Below, piece by piece: positions 40,365-49,142 of a stretch of 56,880 bases of DNA. Below the pieces are notes generated by a model. It saw nothing but the letters and a program-made list of their open reading frames with translations, did no database searches and was not told where the DNA came from. The stretch comes from Anaerolineales bacterium UBA5797 (GTDB taxonomy: Bacteria > Chloroflexota > Anaerolineae > Anaerolineales > Villigracilaceae): the NCBI GenBank assembly GCA_002418205.1, contig DIDP01000006.1:12308-69187 (forward strand), written 5' to 3'. The position numbers were made by a program, and so were the translations under genes. Within the stretch, counting starts at the first letter, position 1. Each line of letters opens with the position of its first letter.

Positions 40365-41426
40365 TTATTGCTGAGGCTGGACGGTGACAACATCGTTAGG
40401 TAACAGCGGCGGGGCAAGTAAATCGATCCTCGGTTCCTGTGCATACGGAAGTTTGGATGGCAGTGAAATGTTATATTGGGTCAGCAGGCTCGTCAAAGTG
40501 GCGGACTGGGCATCGATCCGGGAGTTATCGTTCGGGTTGCGAAGCGACATGGAAATGACGGCTCCGCTATACACGAAATAATTCAGCGAAATGGAGTCCT
40601 GAGGCGTGACCATCAATGTGATGATATCCGGGGGCGGTTCCTGCTGCGGCGCAGTCTGAGGAGCGTTCGGATCGGGTGTGGCAACGACGGTTTGCAATGG
40701 GAAGTTGCCGAGATTCATCACCACAATATCCTGCAATATCATCTGACAGACAAGGCGTGGACGCTGAGGCTCAGATGGAATCGCATAGAGGGGTTGTTGA
40801 AGCGTCGGGTCAAGCTCCACGCGTCCCTGCTTCGATGCATCGCCGCCGGATGCAATGTTGACCGTGAGGACCGGCAATGAATCCGGGATAAACCCGGTGC
40901 CTGTCAATACGGCAGTGAAATTCGGCAGGGCGGTCTGGAACGCGGGATCAATGTCCACGAATGTCATACAGGCGTTCACGTTGACGCGTGCGCCGTCGTT
41001 GATCCCGTAGGCTGCGGTCGCAAGACGGTTGGTCGGTATGGAAACAGCCACCATACCGGGCGGAACCTGAACCGCCCACGCCGGACCCGGAAGTTCACCA
41101 GGCGCAGCGCCCACCATCGACGATGTGATCAATGTTCCCTGATCCAGGGTGAAGCGGGCAGTCTGTCCAACAAGGTTGGCTTCCTCCCCGACCTCGAACA
41201 TTACTTCGGCTACATTCTCAGGAGGCAGGGCAAACGTCCCCAGCATATCCTGGGTGATGGTGGTTCCCTGTGGGATGTTCTGTGCGGCATAATAAACCTG
41301 CTTGGTCGGAGGCGGGGTGGCTACAGCCACTGTTCCACCGCCAAACTGGTTGAAAGCCAGGAACAAAACCACAAGACCAACGATCACGATCAAAACGAGA
41401 AATATGAGTATCCGTCCGCGACGCAT
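40365..41426 (-). CDS. cpaB: Tad pilus protein CpaB/RcpC (SAF domain)
   Basis: 353 residues. Single N-terminal transmembrane helix (ILIFLVLIVIVGLVVLFLAF), then SAF domain starting VYYAAQNIPQGTTITQDML, QTARFTLDQGTLITSSMV, and the RcpC region VPPGMVAVSIPTNRL. Long Pro/Gln-rich and acidic stretches follow. In diderm bacteria CpaB works with the secretin, but no secretin gene is present here, in line with a monoderm-like envelope. First pilus gene of the operon, with its own promoter region upstream. Confidence 0.9.
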   Translation of the reverse strand: MRRGRILIFLVLIVIVGLVVLFLAFNQFGGGTVAVATPPPTKQVYYAAQNIPQGTTITQDMLGTFALPPENVAEVMFEVGEEANLVGQTARFTLDQGTLITSSMVGAAPGELPGPAWAVQVPPGMVAVSIPTNRLATAAYGINDGARVNVNACMTFVDIDPAFQTALPNFTAVLTGTGFIPDSLPVLTVNIASGGDASKQGRVELDPTLQQPLYAIPSEPQRPRLVCQMILQDIVVMNLGNFPLQTVVATPDPNAPQTAPQQEPPPDIITLMVTPQDSISLNYFVYSGAVISMSLRNPNDNSRIDAQSATLTSLLTQYNISLPSKLPYAQEPRIDLLAPPLLPNDVVTVQPQQ

Positions 41427-41447
41427 AGTTTGTTTCTCCTCTCATGG

Positions 41448-41490
41448 GCTCCATCAGAATCTGACGGAAGTGTTAACTCGAATTATTATA
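41448..41490 (-). promoter_or_regulatory. Candidate promoter and 5' hairpin of the Tad operon
   Basis: TATAAT (41490-41485, minus) in an AT-rich 156-bp gap, followed by a 9-bp hairpin (TCCGTCAGA / TCTGATGGA, 41465-41448, one G-T pair) and an AGAGGAG ribosome site before cpaB. It implies the pilus genes are transcribed separately from the kinase/regulator pair. Confidence 0.5.
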
Positions 41491-41582
41491 ATGTATTTAG
41501 CCTTATCTTTTATAACAAAATGGTGAAAAAATTGCCTTGCTAATTTGACAACCCATCCTTAAATAATAGGAAAAAGGTGGGA

Positions 41583-42602
41583 TTAAGAACGGGCGGGGAC
41601 GGCAAACGAAACCCGCGTTCCCTTTCCAAGCGCACTATCCACCTCAAACGTACCGCCGAGCATCTCCGCCCGTTCCCGGATCAACTTAAGCCCGAGGCTG
41701 TTTCCCTGCTGCACAGATTCCGGATCAAACCCCTTGCCATTATCGTCCACACTCACCCGGACGCGGTCCTCGCCCAAATCCAACAGGATCTTCACCTGCG
41801 AGCTCTGACTGTGTCGCGCGGCATTGCCCAGCAATTCCTGAACCGCGCGGAACAACATGACCTCAAGATAAGGCTCCAGACGCCGTTCGTTTCCTGTTAC
41901 GGTGACATTTACATCGAGAGATATCTGTTCTTTGAACGCTTCTGCGTACCTTCGTATGGTTGGCGCAAGCCCCAGATCATCCAGCATCATGGGGCGCAGT
42001 TCAAAAATAAAGTTCCTCACTTTCTGGAAGGTGCCCATTGCTGACGCCTTGAGGTTGTTGAGTTCATCCTTCGCCTGCGCGGCGTCGATGTCGAACAACT
42101 TCATCGCGATCTCAGTTTGAAGGATGAAATTGGACAACGCCTGGGCGGGTCCATCGTGCATCTGGCGGGAGAGACGCTGGCGTTCGGTCTCCTGCGCATT
42201 GACGAGCATTTCCACGCTTGCCAGAGTGTTCTTTCCTCCCGCAGATGTCGAGGCGCCTCCAGTGCCCGGGGACGTTTGCGCCTGTTCCAGGGTCGATTTG
42301 AAGCGTTCAAGGTGAGACTTTTCAGTTTGAAGCTTTTCCAACTGTCCCCTCATCACGAACAGGCGCTGCTGGGCATCCAATGCCGCATCGTAGGCATTAC
42401 GCACTTCCTGGGGCGGCAGGGAATCCATCTGGGATTGTACCTGTTGGAGGTGCGTGGTGATCGCGGCGTTGCGCTGGGTTAATTTGGAAAGTTCGCCCTG
42501 GCTCTGCTCGATCATTAAAGTGACCTCCCGCAAAGCCCTCCGGGTTTCATCGAGTTCCTTTTCCAAATTCAGTTCATCGCCTGACAGATTGTCCGTCGCC
42601 AT
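41583..42602 (-). CDS. Cytosolic sensor histidine kinase (DegS-like, HisKA_3)
   Basis: 339 residues, no membrane segment. N-terminal 110 residues form a coiled coil (LEKELDETRRALREVTLMI, KLQTEKSHLERFKSTL). A Gly/Ser linker (TSPGTGGASTSAGGKN) precedes the HisKA_3 dimerisation helix with phospho-His in ERQRLSRQMHDGPAQAL. HATPase_c has an N-box VQELLGNAARHS, VDDNGKGFD and GLKLIRERAEMLGG. The sensory signal must be cytosolic. It starts 3 bases after the NarL-type regulator gene, its obvious partner, and precedes the Tad operon. Confidence 0.92.
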   Translation of the reverse strand: MATDNLSGDELNLEKELDETRRALREVTLMIEQSQGELSKLTQRNAAITTHLQQVQSQMDSLPPQEVRNAYDAALDAQQRLFVMRGQLEKLQTEKSHLERFKSTLEQAQTSPGTGGASTSAGGKNTLASVEMLVNAQETERQRLSRQMHDGPAQALSNFILQTEIAMKLFDIDAAQAKDELNNLKASAMGTFQKVRNFIFELRPMMLDDLGLAPTIRRYAEAFKEQISLDVNVTVTGNERRLEPYLEVMLFRAVQELLGNAARHSQSSQVKILLDLGEDRVRVSVDDNGKGFDPESVQQGNSLGLKLIRERAEMLGGTFEVDSALGKGTRVSFAVPARS

Positions 42603-42605
42603 ACA

Positions 42606-43307
42606 TCACTCCTGAGACTTGATTCCATCATCCTGTAATTTCACCCAGCCATGCTTCAATGCGTAAACGACCGCCTGCGTGCGGTCTTCCACGCTGAACT
42701 TCCGTAAAATGGATGTGACATGGTTCTTGACCGTCTGGTGGCTGATACCGAGCAACCCCGCGATCTCCTTGTTGCTCATGCCGCGCACAACGCAGGACAG
42801 GACCTCCATTTCGCGGTCGGATAACGGATGGAAGGGAGAGCCCGGCTCACTGTACGATTTGCGGGAGCCTTCCATTTGATCGTCGATCCAGGCATCCAGT
42901 TCGCGGCGGGTAAAGATATTGCCTCCAACGGCGTACTTCCCCTCGGCAACCGCGCGTACCGTCCGTGCGAGGACATCGGGTTGTATTTCCTTCGCACAAT
43001 ATGCAGCCGCACCAGCCAGTACCGCATGGATGGCCTGCTCGACATCGTCGTAACCCGTCAACAAAACCACGCGGGTGGGTAGATGCTCCGATGTCACGCG
43101 GTAGGTAACCTGCTGACCGTTTAGCCCCGGCATATTCACATCAAGCACGGCGACTGCCGGCTTTAACGAACGGATCAAGTTGATCGCTTCATCACCATCC
43201 GACGCCTGCCCCACAACTTGAAACCCTTTTTCAAGCGAAAGCACTTCCACCACACCCTGGCGAAACAATGGATGATCATCTGCAACGAGCAGTGTTATCT
43301 CTTTCAT
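42606..43307 (-). CDS. NarL/DegU-type response regulator
   Basis: 233 residues. Receiver domain 1 to about 125 with VADDHPLFRQG, phospho-Asp in VLDVNMPGLNG (about residue 56) and the Lys position AKE of CAKEIQPD. A linker of about 45 residues follows, then a LuxR-type helix-turn-helix (PLSDREMEVLSCVVRGMSNK, EIAGLLGISHQTVKNH, VTSILRKFSVEDRTQAVVYA). Encoded just before its kinase. It is well placed to control the Tad operon or competence-like genes, which is inference from position. Confidence 0.95.
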   Translation of the reverse strand: MKEITLLVADDHPLFRQGVVEVLSLEKGFQVVGQASDGDEAINLIRSLKPAVAVLDVNMPGLNGQQVTYRVTSEHLPTRVVLLTGYDDVEQAIHAVLAGAAAYCAKEIQPDVLARTVRAVAEGKYAVGGNIFTRRELDAWIDDQMEGSRKSYSEPGSPFHPLSDREMEVLSCVVRGMSNKEIAGLLGISHQTVKNHVTSILRKFSVEDRTQAVVYALKHGWVKLQDDGIKSQE

Positions 43308-43411
43308 TTGTGGCCTGTTCCCTGGAATTGATTTCTAATCGAGTATAGCACAGTAGTCTGGCATGGGCAATTAAACAGCGCACCTGCAAATAACAATTTC
43401 GTAATAAGTGC

Positions 43412-44878
43412 TCACCTCCAGCGATACACTCGCATATTCTCATCGAACGGAAATCCCGGAACCCCGGCTTCAAAAACGGAATTGCGGTTTTCGACCAGAC
43501 CGGGATACCAGCCGGGAATGGTCACGAGATAATCGACGTTCTTCGAGTCCAGATATTCGGCGAGCCGCGCCTCATCCCGGATGAATGGGACCACATCGGG
43601 GGTAATCAGTCCGGCAAGATCGATCAACGGGTTGTGCGCGAAGTAACCGATGGCGCCGATGTCATGCACCGCGAGGATGGAGTCGGGCGGCAGATTTTCA
43701 TTCATCCATCTTGCAGTCCGCACCATCTGAGTCTCGATGAGGACAACATCCTGCGCATTCTGTAGCGCGCCTACGAATTGAAACGACAGGACAAGCGCAA
43801 TGATGACAACCTGCCACAGGAATACGATCCGTTGATTCGCTTTTGAAGACGTGACATACTGCATCAAGCCAAGCAGTCCCCAAACGTACAGCATTGGCAG
43901 GGCCGGGATGATATAACGCCCATGTTGATAGGCTGGCAGGCGCATGAAATAGATCCCCACATAACCCAAAAACCAGCCCACGCCCGCCAGCGCCCCCCAA
44001 TTCCTCTCACGGAACGTCCGATGGAGCCACAGGAAAGTGCCCGGCACGAGAACAACAAAGGGACTCGCGATCATCGGCAGGACATAATCGGTGATGCGGT
44101 CTGCCAACGGCTTGGACAACCAATAGGCTTCATACTCAGCCTGCTTGGCATAGAAGGTGTTCGGCATGGGCGTGCCGGACAAGGCAAGGTTGAACACCAG
44201 GTTAGGGACGAACAACGCGCCAAAGCCGATCAACGTCTTTACAAATGCGTCACCGCGCGCCCTCATCGAACCTTCCTGGAGGAACACCGCGAACAGGATC
44301 GGGCCGAGCAGGGTCAGGCCGTCCGGGCGCACCCAGACGCTTAGTCCCGTAAGCAGGCCCAAAGTCAGGTATTGACGCGAGCCAAGTATCAGTTGCCCAA
44401 GTACGAGGAGAACGATCAATCCGTGTAATAAGGTCTCCATCCCCGAAGTGGCGGACCACGTCAGGTGCCATTCCAGCGCCATGAACAATCCGACCCACGG
44501 AATCTTCGTCCGATACGATTTGATGGCGCGGCGCGCGATCTGTTCGGCATAAATGGATAATCCGCTCAACACGATCCAGCCGAGCAAATACGTCCATGCG
44601 TGCGGAGCAAGTTTGAGGAGATAACCGATCGCCAGAAGCGCCGTCCACAACGGCGCAGTGGACCCCGCGGAACGCTCACCCAAACGGAACGCCCATTCGC
44701 CATGCCCGGCGAGGTTGCGCGCATATGTCAGATGGATCCACGCATCATCCAGCGGGAAACCGATCCGATAGGTCAGCGCGCTTACAACCAAAAAAAACGC
44801 GACGCCGATCAGCGCGGCAACGGCGAGCAACAGGCGATGATCAACGCGCCAGTTCGATGCGATAGAGTTTCGCCCCAT
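43412..44878 (-). CDS. Membrane glycosyltransferase-like protein (GT-C fold)
   Basis: 488 residues with roughly ten transmembrane helices. The first extracytoplasmic loop carries FPLDDAWIHLTYARNLAGHGEWAF, whose DD-x-W-I-H/x-Y pattern is that of GT-C enzymes using polyprenyl-phosphate sugars. C-terminal soluble domain (ILAVHDIGAIGYFAHNPLIDLAGLITPD, YLVTIPGWYP). The ATG at 44878 follows GGAGAGG and overlaps the upstream gene by 38 bases; longer in-frame readings lie inside that gene. Third of three membrane GT-like genes in a row. Acceptor unknown. Confidence 0.82.
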   Translation of the reverse strand: MGRNSIASNWRVDHRLLLAVAALIGVAFFLVVSALTYRIGFPLDDAWIHLTYARNLAGHGEWAFRLGERSAGSTAPLWTALLAIGYLLKLAPHAWTYLLGWIVLSGLSIYAEQIARRAIKSYRTKIPWVGLFMALEWHLTWSATSGMETLLHGLIVLLVLGQLILGSRQYLTLGLLTGLSVWVRPDGLTLLGPILFAVFLQEGSMRARGDAFVKTLIGFGALFVPNLVFNLALSGTPMPNTFYAKQAEYEAYWLSKPLADRITDYVLPMIASPFVVLVPGTFLWLHRTFRERNWGALAGVGWFLGYVGIYFMRLPAYQHGRYIIPALPMLYVWGLLGLMQYVTSSKANQRIVFLWQVVIIALVLSFQFVGALQNAQDVVLIETQMVRTARWMNENLPPDSILAVHDIGAIGYFAHNPLIDLAGLITPDVVPFIRDEARLAEYLDSKNVDYLVTIPGWYPGLVENRNSVFEAGVPGFPFDENMRVYRWR

Positions 44879-46403
44879 CCGCCTCTCCGAGATATTTGAA
44901 GACTGAAGTATCGTGCGGATCATCGTAGAGTTCCTGAATGGACTCAAACGTGCCGCCGCCTTCGATAACCAACAGGCTTGCCCCGTATCGCTCTGCGACC
45001 TGCAGGATGACCGATTCATCCCCGAACGGCAGCGCGATCGCGGGACGCCCTGAATTGATGTAATACCCCGGCGGATTGCGGACGATCACAACGTCCTGAG
45101 GGCTGATCCCGTCATTCAAAAACTTCTGCTCCACCGAGGCGTAGACTCCATCCTCGCGCGCCCAATCCTGAAAGACGCGGAGGTTGAGCAGAAAGAACGT
45201 CATGCCCACAGCCAGCAGGACGAACATACCCTGAAAGACAACGTAGGCGTTATCCGCAAACAGACCGCGTCCGCGCAGCCACTTGATGACCACATCCAGA
45301 CCGATCGGAGCCGCCACCCACCAATACGGCTGGAACGCCGCACCGGCGTGGAAGAAACTTCCGCGCGAGCCTGCAAACGGGAAGATGACGGTCATGACAA
45401 GAAACAATATCAACCAACCCGTTATCGAGATACGGGCACGCAGATCCTTGCGCAATCCCCACAAACCGATCAACATAAAGGGGAATAAAAATATCCCACC
45501 CTGCGCAGCGAAGGTGTTCCCCAGGTTCGAGTTCAGCGCGTCCAGGCGGTCTTCCAGCGCCGCCTCCCAACCGGCGTTCAAAAAACCTTCGCGTGTGATA
45601 CTGTCCGCAGGGTAGGCAAAGGTCTGGTTGTAATTTTCGAGCCACAGCAGACGCCCACCGCCGGGGGACATGAACGATCCGAACAATTTGTAATTGCGAT
45701 AATGCCAGCCGCCCATCACAAGGAGATAACCGGCGATCACGAGCAACCCCGCCGGGATCACCCACACCCGAACACTCTCCCAAAAGGAGAGGCGACTCTG
45801 CGCAGATTTCCACAGGACGGTCAGACCAGCCAGACCGAGCCACAGCAAACCATCACTGCGCGCCAACGTCATCAAACCAGCCAGCGCGCCGAGCGCAAGT
45901 GGAATCCATTTCTGGGTGCGCGGCGCGAGCAGAAGGAACGATCCACCCAACAGCATGAAGAGGGCGTAATTGTCCGGCACGGGCATGAAGGGCGCGTAAT
46001 ACAATGAAAAGATTGATAGCAGACCGGAAACGATCGCCAGCCGCGTTTGACGGGTGATATCGAAGGCGAGGGTCGCTGTCAATAACGGAACGCAGGCGGA
46101 AAGGAGGATGAACAGGAAACGTCCGGCGGCATAGGTGGTCTGTCCCGCGAGCCACATCCCGATGGCAGAGACAATTGAAGCCAGCGGCATCCAATAAGTG
46201 TGCGACGGATGCGGCAAGCCTTGCGGGTCATCCAGATAATTCCAGAGGTAGGGCTCGGTAAAGCCATTGCCTTTCGCGAGTTGAACACCGCCCGCGAAGT
46301 AATAATCGGCGTCCATGTAACCGGGCAGTGACTGGAAGCGCGAGACCGCGAACGGCACGAGCAAGCCAATGACAAAGAGAAGCGCGTAATGACGCCAGTT
46401 CAT
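44841..46403 (-). CDS. Membrane glycosyltransferase-like protein (GT39/PMT-like)
   Basis: 520 residues, about eleven transmembrane helices. The first loop has PGYMDADYYFAGGVQLAKGNGF with the acidic D-A-D motif expected for GT-C catalysis, followed by YLDDPQGLPHPSHTYWMPLAS. C-terminal soluble segment DVVIVRNPPGYYINSGRPAIALP. Starts in an ATGA overlap with the gene upstream, so the set is co-translated. Probably adds a sugar from a lipid carrier outside the membrane. Exact family not certain. Confidence 0.82.
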   Translation of the reverse strand: MNWRHYALLFVIGLLVPFAVSRFQSLPGYMDADYYFAGGVQLAKGNGFTEPYLWNYLDDPQGLPHPSHTYWMPLASIVSAIGMWLAGQTTYAAGRFLFILLSACVPLLTATLAFDITRQTRLAIVSGLLSIFSLYYAPFMPVPDNYALFMLLGGSFLLLAPRTQKWIPLALGALAGLMTLARSDGLLWLGLAGLTVLWKSAQSRLSFWESVRVWVIPAGLLVIAGYLLVMGGWHYRNYKLFGSFMSPGGGRLLWLENYNQTFAYPADSITREGFLNAGWEAALEDRLDALNSNLGNTFAAQGGIFLFPFMLIGLWGLRKDLRARISITGWLILFLVMTVIFPFAGSRGSFFHAGAAFQPYWWVAAPIGLDVVIKWLRGRGLFADNAYVVFQGMFVLLAVGMTFFLLNLRVFQDWAREDGVYASVEQKFLNDGISPQDVVIVRNPPGYYINSGRPAIALPFGDESVILQVAERYGASLLVIEGGGTFESIQELYDDPHDTSVFKYLGEADGAKLYRIELAR

Positions 46404-47668
46404 TTCCGAATTTCCAATTGGTCGAACCAGGTGCGCGGCGAACGGACCGCCCACCAGCGCATCCAATATAAACCGATCACGGTTGCAACCGGAGGCAGGA
46501 CGGTTAGCAGATCAGACAGGAGCAGCGGGTTGTAATCCCGGTTGACGCCGACATACAATGCGAACGGCACGAGGAACGCGGACAAAAATACAATGAGCGT
46601 GAACCAGACGCGTCGACGCGTCCAGCGCTCCCAGACGAGCATGAGGATGAGGATAAAAGCCGGAAGCAGAACCACGTGGTTGGACGGGAAGATCGCGAAG
46701 CCCATCAACGGCGTCACTGCCAGTGAAAGCGAAGCGGTCCATGCAATGCGGCGGACATGCGAATTCACCGCGCCCACCCATTCTGCCAGCACGATGGCGC
46801 CCAGACCTACCGCGGTCCACAAGCCGATGGGCAGTCTCGATTCGGGGAACCAGAATGAAATGATATGACCGAAGGTCAACTCCACGCCGCGGTACCAGTC
46901 GGAAAGCACCCCGCGGACGTAGGGCAGTCCCCAGCCGGGATAGGCAAGCAGGGATATGGCGATCAGCAAAAACAGGGACATGCCAAACCCGCTCAAGACT
47001 CTCCACCTCCGATTGACGAACACGAAAACCACTATAAACAGAAAGAAGAGGGCGTTCACTTCCCATTGATAGGCGATCAGGAACAACAACGCGCCAGCCA
47101 GTTCATCGGAGAAGGAACGCAGGGCATTCAGGATGAGCACATAGAAAAAAGTGAAAACGATCGCCTGGGTCCCCGAACCGACCGCGATCAGGCTGAAATA
47201 TCCAAGAACGCTGAAGACGAGAATACAACCGTATAACCAGCGCGGCGGCTCCCATTCCAATAACCGAAGAAAATAAAAGACCGTCGCAACCAACAGGATC
47301 TCGGAGATGAGCATCCACAGTCCGCGGGCAATGACAAAATCGGAGATCAAGGCCATCGGAACATACAGCAAAACAATGGGAAACGGGTCGTTCAACACAT
47401 ACGGATATTCGCTCGAGAACGCGGCTCTGCCATACGCGATCTGCTGGACGCGTTCCGCGATCGTCGCGCTGTATGGCTCCACCTGTCCGGAGAGATATGT
47501 GCGCGCGCCGCTCCAGCGTTGAAAGAACAATTCCCCGCCGGGCAGGGTCCGGGCAAGATACAAGTTCAGGGCGATCACCACGGCAAGCGCCAGACCCAGC
47601 AACACAAGGAACCGGACCTCCTCCGCGCTCAACCACTTTCGCGACCTGCGAATATCCTTGAATGCCAT
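46400..47668 (-). CDS. Membrane glycosyltransferase-like protein (GT87/DUF2029-like)
   Basis: 422 residues, about ten transmembrane helices. ELFFQRWSGARTYLSGQVEPYSA and YPYVLNDPFPIVLLYVPMALI match the GT87 (DUF2029) pattern in which an acidic loop follows the first helix. GT87 members are mannosyl- or arabinosyl-transferases using polyprenyl donors. First of three membrane transferases; the GNAT gene ends 4 bases before its start. No nucleotide-sugar enzymes are nearby, so the final glycan is not known. Confidence 0.8.
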   Translation of the reverse strand: MAFKDIRRSRKWLSAEEVRFLVLLGLALAVVIALNLYLARTLPGGELFFQRWSGARTYLSGQVEPYSATIAERVQQIAYGRAAFSSEYPYVLNDPFPIVLLYVPMALISDFVIARGLWMLISEILLVATVFYFLRLLEWEPPRWLYGCILVFSVLGYFSLIAVGSGTQAIVFTFFYVLILNALRSFSDELAGALLFLIAYQWEVNALFFLFIVVFVFVNRRWRVLSGFGMSLFLLIAISLLAYPGWGLPYVRGVLSDWYRGVELTFGHIISFWFPESRLPIGLWTAVGLGAIVLAEWVGAVNSHVRRIAWTASLSLAVTPLMGFAIFPSNHVVLLPAFILILMLVWERWTRRRVWFTLIVFLSAFLVPFALYVGVNRDYNPLLLSDLLTVLPPVATVIGLYWMRWWAVRSPRTWFDQLEIRK

Positions 47669-47671
47669 GCG

Positions 47672-48238
47672 TTATTCGATTTCGTAACGGAAGATCGGAC
47701 GCGTGGGCGCTTGGCGCGCCACTTCCTTGAAGCCAGCCTTCTGGAATGCGGATGCGGTCCCCGTGTAAACGAAGGGAGCCGGTAAATCCTTCTGCGCGTC
47801 CACCGGATAGCCCTCCACGATCTTTCCGCCCTGACGCCTGACGTGCTCGACCGCGGCTTTCAACAATTCGACGGTGATCCCGTTACGCCGGTGACCTTTG
47901 GCAACGTAGAAACAGGTCACCGACCAGACCTCCTGGTCATCGACAGGCTTGAGGACGCGGGAGTGCGCCAGTTTTTCGTAGGCGCTGCGCGGCTCCACCG
48001 CCACCCAGCCAACGACCTCGCCGTGCAGGTAGGCAAGCAGACCGGTCACGGTCCCCGAATCCACAATGGACTTGTGCATCTGGCGCGTGCCGTATCCGCT
48101 GGCTTCATCGAACGCCCTGCCGCGCAGCTTCCAGTACATGCACCAACAGCCTCCGCAGGCGCCATTCAAGCCAAAGAGTTCTTCGAGATCGGTCCAGAGA
48201 TTTCGTTTGATCGGTTTGAAGGAAAGTTCGGTCGTCAT
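47672..48238 (-). CDS. GNAT-family N-acetyltransferase with Cys-rich N-terminus
   Basis: 188 residues. An N-terminal segment LNGACGGCWCMYWKLRG with four Cys/Trp positions precedes the GNAT fold (GLLAYLHGEVVGWVAVEP, YVAKGHRRNGITVELLKAAV, AGFKEVARQAPTRPIFRY). The acetyl-CoA loop is KGHRRNGI. The ACGGCWCMYWK motif is characteristic of a known bacterial GNAT subfamily often annotated only as N-acetyltransferase. Substrate unknown. Co-directional and 1 base after the lipid kinase stop. Confidence 0.87.
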   Translation of the reverse strand: MTTELSFKPIKRNLWTDLEELFGLNGACGGCWCMYWKLRGRAFDEASGYGTRQMHKSIVDSGTVTGLLAYLHGEVVGWVAVEPRSAYEKLAHSRVLKPVDDQEVWSVTCFYVAKGHRRNGITVELLKAAVEHVRRQGGKIVEGYPVDAQKDLPAPFVYTGTASAFQKAGFKEVARQAPTRPIFRYEIE

Positions 48239-48239
48239 C

Positions 48240-49142
48240 TCAGGGCAGGATCATATTCAAACGTTTTGGGAAAATTTTGTACTCGAAATCTTGAATCCAC
48301 TCGGGAAACAATTCCCCATCCGTATGCGCAGGGGAAGGTTTGTCAAGATGGATGGCAATTCGCGTCGCATGGACCTCGTTCATGCCGTCCAGTTCGACGT
48401 AACTGCCCTCCCCTTCATTGAAGGCCTTCGGAAGCGCAGTCAGCAGTCCCAGCCGCGTGCTGCGATAGCCAAAGGCGAGAGTCAACTTCCCGTCGAAGGG
48501 ATCAGCATGCGGCGTCATGAAGAACCCGCCTGTGCGTCGTCCATTGCCGACAGAGACCATGGACAAAGGTCCCTCAAAAGAACCGTCATCCCATTGCATC
48601 TTCCCGATCCATTCCGGCTTGTCCATGATCGCCCAGACCGCCGCCACCAGGTAACGCGCCACACCCTTGATCCACTGGATGCGCTCGTGCTTCGTGGTGG
48701 TATACGGCTCGAGCCCCGCACCCGAATTGTTGATGAAATATTTGTCGTTCAATTTTCCGAGGTCCATCGGCTTCGTTTTCCCTGCCGCGATGACCTTTGC
48801 CGCTTCATTCAGATCGGTGGGCAGACCGAGCGAATAGACCAGATCGTTCGCGGACCCAAGCGGCATGATCCCAAACGGACCCAGCGGCTCTTCATCAGAT
48901 TTCGCGGCGCGCGCCAGACCGTTGACCACGTCACCCAACGAACCATCGCCGCCCGCGGCAACGATCGGCGAAAACCCGTCACGGACAGCCTGCTCCGCCA
49001 ACTCGACCAGCTGCCCCTTTCTCTCCGACACAGCCAGTTCGAAATCAACACCCGCGGCTTTGAGGGCGGCTTCCGCCTGGGGCCAGCGCTTTTGTGAATT
49101 CCATCGGTTCGAATACGGGTTGAGGAGTACTTTTGCGGTCAT
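48240..49142 (-). CDS. Diacylglycerol kinase family lipid kinase, second copy
   Basis: 300 residues. KVLLNPYSNRW start, VAAGGDGSLGDVVNGLA near residue 63, MPLGSANDLVYSLGL near 93, and a C-terminal IHLDKPSPAHTDGELF, all in DAGK order. It is diverged from the copy at 8710-9630 (GGDGS in place of SGDGT, NPYSNRW in place of NPTSGRG). Within a membrane-glycan-like cluster it may supply a polyprenyl or diacylglycerol phosphate carrier for the three GT-like proteins; this is inference. The start overlaps the EamA gene by 4 bases. Confidence 0.88.
   Translation of the reverse strand: MTAKVLLNPYSNRWNSQKRWPQAEAALKAAGVDFELAVSERKGQLVELAEQAVRDGFSPIVAAGGDGSLGDVVNGLARAAKSDEEPLGPFGIMPLGSANDLVYSLGLPTDLNEAAKVIAAGKTKPMDLGKLNDKYFINNSGAGLEPYTTTKHERIQWIKGVARYLVAAVWAIMDKPEWIGKMQWDDGSFEGPLSMVSVGNGRRTGGFFMTPHADPFDGKLTLAFGYRSTRLGLLTALPKAFNEGEGSYVELDGMNEVHATRIAIHLDKPSPAHTDGELFPEWIQDFEYKIFPKRLNMILP

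Noticed and set aside
42606..43307. Degenerate receiver in the NarL-type regulator because of the AKE in place of TKP
   Set aside because: Asp and Lys positions are both present; the AKE form is common in NarL-type receivers.
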